In this document: in pieces, positions 6,111 through 12,529 of the stretch
Layout of the letters: each line of letters opens with the position of its first letter
Position numbering within the stretch: position 1 is the first letter of the stretch
Source: an uncultured Methylobacter sp.
Lineage (GTDB): Bacteria; Pseudomonadota; Gammaproteobacteria; Methylococcales; Methylomonadaceae
DNA length: 12,529 nucleotides
Reading direction: 5' to 3'
Assembly (NCBI GenBank): GCA_903831545.1
Contig: CAIKYI010000257.1
Location: 1-12,529 of the forward strand
Position numbers and translations under genes: made by a program
Notes under the pieces: generated by a model
Seen by the model: the letters and a program-made list of their open reading frames with translations, nothing else
Told to the model about the DNA's origin: nothing
The model's database searches: none

Positions 6111-7561
6111 GCGAAGAAATTTTAATCAATGTTACGCCACCTGAGACACGAGTTGCGGTTATTGAAAATGGTGTCCTTCAGGAATTGATCATAGAAAGAA
6201 CCCGGCAGCGAGGCTTGGTGGGTAATATTTATAAAGGCGAAGTTTGCCGGGTTCTACCAGGCATGCAGGCTGCTTTTGTTGATATTGGTTTGCCCAGAGC
6301 GGCATTTTTACATCTCTCCGATTTGTGTGCGAAGGATCTGGAAAAAAAAGCCTCGGAAAACATTGAGCATTATCTGCATGAAGGCCAGCATATTATCGTA
6401 CAGGTGGTAAAAGATCCCTTAGGTAGCAAAGGCGCAAGATTAACGACTGAAATATCCATTCCGTCGCGGTTTCAGGTTTATATGCCTTACGCACATAATT
6501 CAGGTGTATCCCAGCGTATCGAGTGCGATGCGGAACGGGTACGCTTGAGAAAATGTCTTGAAGGTTTCAGGCAGGAATTCCAGTGCGGTGGATTTATTGC
6601 AAGAACGGCGGCAGAATGCGTCGATGAGACCATCTTGATTGCCGACATGACCTTTTTACTGAAGCTTTGGGAGTCAATAGCCGCAAAAATTGCTGATGCC
6701 AAGCCCAAACAGTTTATTCATAAGGATTTGCCACTTAGCATAAGAACTTTACGGGATTTGTATCGGGAAGGTATTGAAAGAGTTCGTGTGGATTCAAGAG
6801 AGACCTATAACCGTTTAGTTGAGTTTGCCGAGATATTTGTGCCGGAAATTGTGCCTGTTATAGAGCATTACACCGGTGAATGTCCTGTTTTTGATATTTA
6901 CAGTGTCGAGGATGAAATTCAAAAAGCGCTGGAACGCAAAGTTAACTTAAAGTCGGGTGGCCATTTGGTGTTTGACCAAACCGAATCAATGACCACTGTT
7001 GATGTTAATACCGGCGGCTATGTGGGCGGTCGCAATTTGGAAGAGACGATTTTTAAAACCAATCTTGAGGCGGCACAGACCATTTCAAGGCAGCTTAGAC
7101 TTAGAAATCTCGGTGGTATTATTATTATCGATTTTATCGACATGCAAAGCGCAGAGCATAAAAAACAGGTATTGCAGGCGCTTGAACGGCATTTGCAAAA
7201 AGATCATGCCAAAACCAATATTACCGAGGTATCGGTTTTGGGCTTGGTAGAAATGACCCGTAAAAGAACCCGGGAAAGTTTGGAGCATATACTCTGTGAG
7301 CCATGCAGCGCCTGCGGTGGTCGGGGAGTTCTTAAAACTGCAGAGTCAATGTGCCTGGAGATTTTTCGGGAGATCATTCGCGAAGTCCGGCAGTATAAGG
7401 TTCAGAAAATATTGGTTTTAGCCTCCAATGAGGTAGTTGAAATGCTACTTGATGAAGAAGCGGATATGCTGGCTGAGTTGGAAGTGTTTTTAAGTGTGCG
7501 CATCAAATTCAGGGCTGAGGCCGAATATAACCAGGAGCAATATGATGTGGTTTTGCTTTAA
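6107..7561 (+). CDS. rng: Ribonuclease G
   Basis: RNase G is the short cytoplasmic RNase E paralogue. It prefers 5'-monophosphorylated RNA, matures the 5' end of 16S rRNA and degrades some mRNAs. The 484 residues match the usual ~489 and lack the long RNase E scaffold tail. An N-terminal S1-like domain runs about residues 36-120 (GNIYKGEVCRVLPGMQAAFV at 39-58). The DNase I-like catalytic region holds DQTESMTTVDVNTGGYVGGRN (290-310), where D299 is a likely metal ligand, with D342 in IIIIDFIDMQ as the second. The zinc-link between subunits is CSACGGRG, with C400 and C403. A small domain closes the protein. Start ATG overlaps the maf stop as ATGA. Loss of yhdP coupling is suggested by a 79-base gap with a hairpin after the stop. 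Confidence 0.96.
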   Translation: MSEEILINVTPPETRVAVIENGVLQELIIERTRQRGLVGNIYKGEVCRVLPGMQAAFVDIGLPRAAFLHLSDLCAKDLEKKASENIEHYLHEGQHIIVQVVKDPLGSKGARLTTEISIPSRFQVYMPYAHNSGVSQRIECDAERVRLRKCLEGFRQEFQCGGFIARTAAECVDETILIADMTFLLKLWESIAAKIADAKPKQFIHKDLPLSIRTLRDLYREGIERVRVDSRETYNRLVEFAEIFVPEIVPVIEHYTGECPVFDIYSVEDEIQKALERKVNLKSGGHLVFDQTESMTTVDVNTGGYVGGRNLEETIFKTNLEAAQTISRQLRLRNLGGIIIIDFIDMQSAEHKKQVLQALERHLQKDHAKTNITEVSVLGLVEMTRKRTRESLEHILCEPCSACGGRGVLKTAESMCLEIFREIIREVRQYKVQKILVLASNEVVEMLLDEEADMLAELEVFLSVRIKFRAEAEYNQEQYDVVLL

Positions 7562-7570
7562 TTCATCTGT

Positions 7571-7608
7571 GGGAGCGACGCCATCGTCGCGACTAACGCG
7601 TCTTTTTT
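7571..7608 (+). terminator. Hairpin repeat between rng and yhdP; possible weak terminator
   Basis: GCGACG (7575-7580) pairs with CGTCGC (7585-7590) around CCAT. In an alternative pairing, GACGC (7577-7581) matches GCGTC (7598-7602), directly followed by six T (7603-7608). The GTGGGAGCGACGCCATCGTCGCGA motif resembles a dispersed palindromic repeat common in gammaproteobacterial intergenic DNA. It could partially terminate or protect the rng message before yhdP. Confidence 0.4.
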
Positions 7609-7640
7609 CGTTTTGAACCTCTAGACATCAATCAGATCCA

Positions 7641-10600
7641 GTGATCCATCACATTAAGCGAGCCACCCGGCATCTTATTTTCTGGTCTTTGATCTCGGCA
7701 GCTGTCGGTTTGTCGGGCGTTCGATTGTTATTGTGGGAAATTGAGCATTACAAAGCCGAATTGGCTACCCGGATTAGTGAACTTGTCGGTACGCCGGTAA
7801 CAATAGGTCATCTGGGTGCAAAAATGCGTGGATTTAAACCCCAGCTGGTATTAAAAGACATCCTTGTTGATCCAGAGCTAAAACCAGGCAAGCTGAAGCC
7901 TGCTATCGAGGTTGCTGAAATACGACTGGGCATTAATTTACTGGATCTTATTGGTAAGCAGGATTTGTTGTCTTCATCTTGGGTTGCTCTGATAGGGGCC
8001 AAGCTCACCGTTAAGCGCAAACCCGATGGCGGGATTGTTATTGTGGGCTTAAAAGCCGGCGAAGGGCAGCCGCAATGGATATTACAGGGCGCAAAACTCC
8101 AGGTTTTGAATAGCGAAATTACCTGGCAGGACGAAAAAGGCTCTAATCGCCCATTGCTGTTCAGCGGGGTAGATCTGGCGCTCACTAATCTGGGGGAGCG
8201 GCACCAATTTAATATGTTGATCAAATTGCCCAAAAATATCGGTCATAGCTTTAGGGTATCGATGGCTTTTAACGGCAATATTTTTGAGCCTTCGACTATT
8301 CATGGTCGTTTTTATATGGAGGGCAATACGGTTAATTTATCCGAGCTTGCAGCAGGGGTCGATGCTGTTCAGACCGCGATGATGCAGGCCCAGCCATTGA
8401 TTACCCCTCCTGCGACTACCCAGGCAGGTAGGTGGATGGGTGGTGCCGAAGCCAGGGATAAAATTACTATTAATAGCGGTAGCGGCGATTTTAAAATCTG
8501 GGCCGATTTGCAGCAAGCTCAACCGGTCTCAATGGATCTGGAAGCAGGCATTCAAAAGTTGGACCTTGTTCGTCAGGATAAGCAGTCTTTTTTCATTGAA
8601 AAACTAACAACCCGTGTTCATTTGGGAGTCACTGACTTAAAGAATGAGGGGAGCAAACGTTGGCAGCTTGATGTGAACGACTTTTTACTGAAAACCCGGA
8701 ATGGTCAAAACGGTGATATTAAAAAATGGCCGGGAGTCGTGTTTAGCGCTTCAGTTCAATCCAACGACGCTAATGAGTTACCCAAAATAGGTCTATTTGT
8801 TGAGCAGCTTGATTTGCAGGAAGTGTCTGAATTGGCTTTGTTTTTCGGTCGTTTGCCAGATGGTTTCGCTAACACTTTGCTAAATGCGCAGTTAAAAGGC
8901 TCATTAGAAAAGTTTACGCTGTTCGCCGATCCAAATGAAAAATCCATTGCCGTAAATGGCAAATTTTCCGGATTAGGTATTAAGTCGTTTAATCAAATAC
9001 CTGGAATAAACAGCCTGACCGGCCAAATAAAAGGTAATCAACAAACCGGGATTTTGCGTTTGGCGACTGACGATCTGTTAATCGACGCACCGAATTTGTT
9101 CCGGGAAGATCTGGTCATAAAAAGACTTAAAGGCAAGTTAGACTGGCGCCAAACCGACGCTGACTGGACGGTTTCCAGCTCGGAGCTTCAGGTGGATCTT
9201 AATGGCTTACGAAGCATAAACCGTCTGAGTTTTATGTTGCCAAAAACCAATGAACAACCTTTTCTGGATTTGCAAACATCATTTGTCAGTGACGACATCA
9301 GTCAGGCAAAGCATTATTTTCCGACCAAGGTCATGAAACCGGAGGATGTCGTCTGGTTTGATGCTGCTTTTCTCGGTGGTCGCGTAACCAAAGGCAGTTT
9401 GTTATATGTCGCAAAATTGGGCGTATTTCCCTCTAAACCGCAAGATGGTGTTTTTGAAGCGTTATTGGATATCGATCAGCTGAATCTGTCGTATGTGCCT
9501 GACTGGCCTCAGTTAAGCAATGTCGTTGGCGAGGTTTCTATTATACAAAAACGCATGACCTGTGAGATAAAGCAGGGGCAGAGTAATAATCTTAATATTA
9601 CCCAGGCTACGGTTATCAATCCGGTTTTAGGATCAAGCAAAATAGTTACGGTTAAGGGTGATTTGGAAGGCGAAATTAGCGATGTCTTTAAGTTTTTACA
9701 GCAGACGCCGCTGGTTTCAGAGGTAGGTTTTTTGGTTGATGCAATTGTTCCTCAGGGCAGCACTAAGGTAACGCTTGATCTTACCCTGCCTTTGGCGCCA
9801 AACCTGATGCCCAAAGTGTACGGAATGGCACTGTTTAATCAGGCCAGTTTAAATGTTTCTGCGCTTGATCTGCCGATAAGTAAAATTGATGGAAAATTAA
9901 AGTTTACCGAGTTGGGTGTTTATAGCGATACCATTCGGGCTGTCGCTTTAGGGCACCCCATCAAGGTTAATATTAACAAAGCCGATCATCAGCAGACGTT
10001 TCTCGATATTACCGGTACTGCCGGGATTGATGATCTACAGCAACAATTCAAAATGTCGGGCTTGGACATGGCCAAAGGTGCTATGGCTTATCAATTAAAA
10101 TTGGGTCTTCCTTATCCGGGTCGACCAACTGAACTGCTTGTTGAGTCTGATCTTGAAGGTGTAGCGCTTAAGTTGCCGGATTTTTTGGCCAAAACAAAAA
10201 ACCAGAAAAAACCGTTGTCGCTGGCTTTTGGCTTGGGTGGTGAGGCCATGTTACCGATAAAGATTGATTATAATAACCAGTTAAAAGCAGCCATTAAATT
10301 AAATCTTGCCCAGCAGAGTCTGCATTCAGGTCATATTTTGTTCGGTACTGGCGAAGTCGGGCAGACTTCAGAAACTGGTTTGCTGATAGAGGTCAGTCAG
10401 GATCCTTTAAATCTCCAGGACTGGATGGGCTTATCGGCTTTTCAAAATAATAAATCCAATAACAATAGCGCCGCTGGAAACAACATAAGCCAGATAAAAG
10501 TTCATACTCAAAATGCGCAATGGAAAAACACGCCTCTTGGCGCTTTGGATCTGTCACTAAAGCCAGAGGGCAAATATTGGCAAGGCGCCATAGTCAGCGA

Positions 10601-11654
10601 ATTTGCTACAGGAAAAATCCGTATACCCGTTGCATTTAACGGCGCGGAAAAGATTATTCTGGATATGAACTCATTAAATATGTCGGCGTTTAAAGAGTCA
10701 AAAGCTGAAAATGAAGTTGTGGTAATTGACCCTGCAGTCGAACCGGAATCTGGTTTAGATCCTGCTACGCTGCCGTTGCTTTCTCTTAACGCGGATAAAA
10801 TTTTTTGGCGATCGGTCGATCTGGGGCGATTGTCCCTGGAAACAGAGCGTATAACTGGTGGTTTGGGCTTTAAAAGTCTGGCGCTGACCGGAACTGATTT
10901 AAAAATTACTTTGTCACGAGGTGACTGGCTTAGCCAGTCAGGAGCGTCAGCAAATGGTAAGCATTCGAAAACCCATATTGAAGGCCGTATGGAAGTGGCT
11001 CAAACCGGCGAGCTGCTAGAGAAGTTAGGCATAACAAAAGATTTGACCGAAACCAGTGCGGTAATTGATTATGCGGTTAATTGGGATGCAGCACCGTATC
11101 AGTTTTCATTGGCCGGATTAAAGGGTCGTATGGATTTTGATTTTAACAATGGTCGTATTTTAAGTATCGAGCCTGGACTTGGCCGGATACTGGGGATACT
11201 TGCAATGGCTCAGTGGATAAAACGGGCGCAGCTTGATTTTGGTGATGTGTACAAGGAAGGCTTGACGTTTAACAGCATCAAAGGGCATTTCGATTTATTA
11301 AATGGCATTGCCTCAACTCATGATTTGGTTATTGACGCGATTCCCGCAAAAATCACCATTAGCGGTGATAACGATCTTGTACGGGAAACAGTTGATGACA
11401 TTATTAATGTTACGCCTAAAAGTGCCGATGCCGTGCCTATTGCTGGTACAATTATGGGCAAAGTAGCGGCGTTGGTTGGACGGTCTTTGACTGGTAAAGA
11501 TCAGGAAGGCTTCTTTTTCGGTTCCCAGTATCTGGTAAAAGGAGACTGGAAAAGCGCTGAAATTATTCCGATGCATAAAAACGGTGGTTTACTACAGAAA
11601 ACCTGGAACGGTATTACAGACTTTCCATGGCTGCGGCAAGAAGACCAAAAATAA
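7641..11654 (+). CDS. yhdP: YhdP family AsmA-like envelope protein (phospholipid transport)
   Basis: The protein has 1337 residues, close to E. coli YhdP (about 1266). A single N-terminal membrane helix spans about residues 12-32 (LIFWSLISAAVGLSGVRLLL); the rest is a long periplasmic beta-rich body. YhdP, with TamB and YdbH, is thought to form a bridge carrying phospholipids from the inner to the outer membrane. The early ISELVGTPVTIGHLGAKMRG segment and the C-terminal SIEPGLGRILGILAMAQWIK with VYKEGLTFNSIKGHF are typical of this family (DUF3971/AsmA-like C region, TIGR02099). The start is a GTG with no strong ribosome site. An in-frame stop at 7614-7616 precludes a much longer start. It ends TAA-TGA. 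It follows rng by 79 bases and precedes a nitrilase, the conserved rng-yhdP-nit order. Confidence 0.93.
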   Translation: MIHHIKRATRHLIFWSLISAAVGLSGVRLLLWEIEHYKAELATRISELVGTPVTIGHLGAKMRGFKPQLVLKDILVDPELKPGKLKPAIEVAEIRLGINLLDLIGKQDLLSSSWVALIGAKLTVKRKPDGGIVIVGLKAGEGQPQWILQGAKLQVLNSEITWQDEKGSNRPLLFSGVDLALTNLGERHQFNMLIKLPKNIGHSFRVSMAFNGNIFEPSTIHGRFYMEGNTVNLSELAAGVDAVQTAMMQAQPLITPPATTQAGRWMGGAEARDKITINSGSGDFKIWADLQQAQPVSMDLEAGIQKLDLVRQDKQSFFIEKLTTRVHLGVTDLKNEGSKRWQLDVNDFLLKTRNGQNGDIKKWPGVVFSASVQSNDANELPKIGLFVEQLDLQEVSELALFFGRLPDGFANTLLNAQLKGSLEKFTLFADPNEKSIAVNGKFSGLGIKSFNQIPGINSLTGQIKGNQQTGILRLATDDLLIDAPNLFREDLVIKRLKGKLDWRQTDADWTVSSSELQVDLNGLRSINRLSFMLPKTNEQPFLDLQTSFVSDDISQAKHYFPTKVMKPEDVVWFDAAFLGGRVTKGSLLYVAKLGVFPSKPQDGVFEALLDIDQLNLSYVPDWPQLSNVVGEVSIIQKRMTCEIKQGQSNNLNITQATVINPVLGSSKIVTVKGDLEGEISDVFKFLQQTPLVSEVGFLVDAIVPQGSTKVTLDLTLPLAPNLMPKVYGMALFNQASLNVSALDLPISKIDGKLKFTELGVYSDTIRAVALGHPIKVNINKADHQQTFLDITGTAGIDDLQQQFKMSGLDMAKGAMAYQLKLGLPYPGRPTELLVESDLEGVALKLPDFLAKTKNQKKPLSLAFGLGGEAMLPIKIDYNNQLKAAIKLNLAQQSLHSGHILFGTGEVGQTSETGLLIEVSQDPLNLQDWMGLSAFQNNKSNNNSAAGNNISQIKVHTQNAQWKNTPLGALDLSLKPEGKYWQGAIVSEFATGKIRIPVAFNGAEKIILDMNSLNMSAFKESKAENEVVVIDPAVEPESGLDPATLPLLSLNADKIFWRSVDLGRLSLETERITGGLGFKSLALTGTDLKITLSRGDWLSQSGASANGKHSKTHIEGRMEVAQTGELLEKLGITKDLTETSAVIDYAVNWDAAPYQFSLAGLKGRMDFDFNNGRILSIEPGLGRILGILAMAQWIKRAQLDFGDVYKEGLTFNSIKGHFDLLNGIASTHDLVIDAIPAKITISGDNDLVRETVDDIINVTPKSADAVPIAGTIMGKVAALVGRSLTGKDQEGFFFGSQYLVKGDWKSAEIIPMHKNGGLLQKTWNGITDFPWLRQEDQK

Positions 11655-11678
11655 TGAAACGATTCAACAGCTAGAAAT

Positions 11679-11709
11679 ACCGAACCTGGATATGTCATCC
11701 GTATTCGGT
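11679..11709 (+). other. Imperfect hairpin in the yhdP-nitrilase gap
   Basis: ACCGAA (11679-11684) pairs with TTCGGT (11704-11709), and GGAT (11688-11691) pairs with ATCC (11697-11700) inside it, with a symmetric 3x3 internal loop and a five-base apex. No T run follows, so it does not look like a terminator. It could be an mRNA-processing or stability element. Confidence 0.4.
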
Positions 11710-11758
11710 TAAAAGCTTCGCATCAGCGGTGAGTCATCGTAAATAAAGGGAAATTAAT

Positions 11759-12529
11759 ATGAATAGATGTGCGGCTATACAAATGGCCTCAAGCCCCAAT
11801 ATCAGTGCTAATTTGCTGGAAGCAGGCAAGTTAATAGCTGAAGCAGTCAATGCTGGCGCCAAGTTGGTGGCTTTGCCCGAAAATTTTGCGTTGATGGGTG
11901 ATCATGAACTGGACAAAATTAAAGCAAAGGAAGTTGATGGGTCAGGGCCTATCCAGAGTTTTTTGGCGTCGGTTGCCAAAAAACATAAAGTTTGGGTGGT
12001 TGGCGGCACGATTCCGATAGAGGGTAATGACAGCAATAAGGTTCGAGCGGCGTGCCTGATTTATAACGATCAGGGCGAGAGGGTTGCACGCTACGATAAA
12101 GTGCATTTGTTTGATGTCAGTGTTCCGGGCAGCAATGATGTTTACCGTGAATCGGATTCGATTGAACCGGGTTCCGAGCCACTGGTAATCGATACGCCTT
12201 TTGGCCGACTGGGTGTCGCAGTTTGTTATGATCTGCGATTTCCGGAGTTTTTTCGCAAAATGGGCATGGAGATATTGGTTATTCCGTCTGCCTTTACCGC
12301 AGAAACCGGCGCGGCGCATTGGGAGTTACTGTTGCGTGCACGTGCCGTGGAAAATCTGTGTTACGTAATTGCGCCAAACCAGGGTGGTTTTCATCTTAAT
12401 GGGCGCAAAACCTTTGGACATAGTATGATTATTGATCCGTGGGGTGTGGTGCTGGATTGCTACAAAACCGGTGGCGGTTTTGTCTCTGCTGAAATTGACC
12501 TGGAGCGCCTGGAAAAAGTGCGTGGCGCT
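11759..12529 (+). CDS. Carbon-nitrogen hydrolase, Nit-type (deaminated glutathione amidase-like), 3' end outside window
   Basis: The frame is open from the ATG to the last base and gives 257 residues with no stop. AAAGGGAA lies about 7 bases upstream of the start. The nitrilase-superfamily triad is visible: E41 in LPENF, K114 in RYDKVHLFDV and C156 in VCYDLRFPEF. The YDKVHLFDVSVPG and CYDLRFPEFFRKMG motifs and GGTIPI point to the Nit1/NIT2-like branch, which hydrolyses deaminated glutathione to 2-oxoglutarate and cysteinylglycine as a metabolite-repair step. True nitrilases differ in these motifs. Family members usually have about 265-285 residues, so only a short tail is missing. The gene follows yhdP by 104 bases, as in many gammaproteobacteria, where tldD typically comes next. 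The exact substrate is inferred. Confidence 0.92.
   Translation, partial: MNRCAAIQMASSPNISANLLEAGKLIAEAVNAGAKLVALPENFALMGDHELDKIKAKEVDGSGPIQSFLASVAKKHKVWVVGGTIPIEGNDSNKVRAACLIYNDQGERVARYDKVHLFDVSVPGSNDVYRESDSIEPGSEPLVIDTPFGRLGVAVCYDLRFPEFFRKMGMEILVIPSAFTAETGAAHWELLLRARAVENLCYVIAPNQGGFHLNGRKTFGHSMIIDPWGVVLDCYKTGGGFVSAEIDLERLEKVRGA

Noticed and set aside
6999..7250. Plus-strand 83-codon ORF
   Set aside because: It is an alternate frame within the catalytic region of rng, with no independent support.
7808..8233. Minus-strand 141-codon ORF
   Set aside because: It is antisense to the conserved N-terminal part of yhdP and its translation shows no domain.
11942..12319. Minus-strand 125-codon ORF
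   Set aside because: It is antisense to the nitrilase, which has its complete catalytic triad in the plus frame.

Overview
The window looks like the chromosome of a gammaproteobacterium. The maf-rng-yhdP-nitrilase gene order is a classic gammaproteobacterial arrangement. The PEP-CTERM tail of the VPxPxAVWLFGS type on the protein at 1146-2777 is common in Methylococcales (methanotrophs such as Methylobacter or Methylomonas) and relatives. That genus-level guess rests only on family knowledge and moderate GC, with no database comparison.

Left part (1-1145). The end of a class I aminotransferase gene is followed by a minus-strand toxin-antitoxin pair (330-880) of the BrnT-like toxin / CopG-RHH antitoxin type. 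Both genes appear broken: the toxin has one in-frame TAG and the antitoxin has two frameshifts. The 265 bases from 881 to 1145 hold a promoter region. It has 11-bp-spaced direct repeats resembling a PhoB box, placed 10 bp upstream of a TATAAA -10 element.

Middle (1146-4213). A secreted, PEP-CTERM-tailed protein related to PhoX (DUF839) phosphatases lies downstream of that promoter and ends at a strong terminator. After it come a REP-like palindrome and a 2OG-Fe(II) oxygenase-family gene. A poorly conserved stretch (3576-4213) follows, whose only recognisable content is a fragment of a group II intron reverse transcriptase.

Right part (4214-12529). A minus-strand LPP20-type lipoprotein gene diverges from a plus-strand housekeeping cluster: rlmH (23S rRNA methyltransferase), maf (nucleotide pyrophosphatase), rng (RNase G), yhdP (giant AsmA-like envelope lipid-transport protein) and a Nit-type carbon-nitrogen hydrolase cut by the window end. 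rlmH-maf-rng overlap by one to four bases and are surely cotranscribed. yhdP and the nitrilase follow after short gaps that contain hairpins. The cluster combines ribosome maturation, nucleotide-pool cleaning, RNA maturation, envelope lipid homeostasis and metabolite repair.

The most noteworthy signals are the agreement between a Pho-box-like promoter and a PhoX-like surface-sorted protein, and the single-nonsense, double-frameshift decay of the toxin-antitoxin pair. I did not find convincing evidence of a wholly new multi-gene system.
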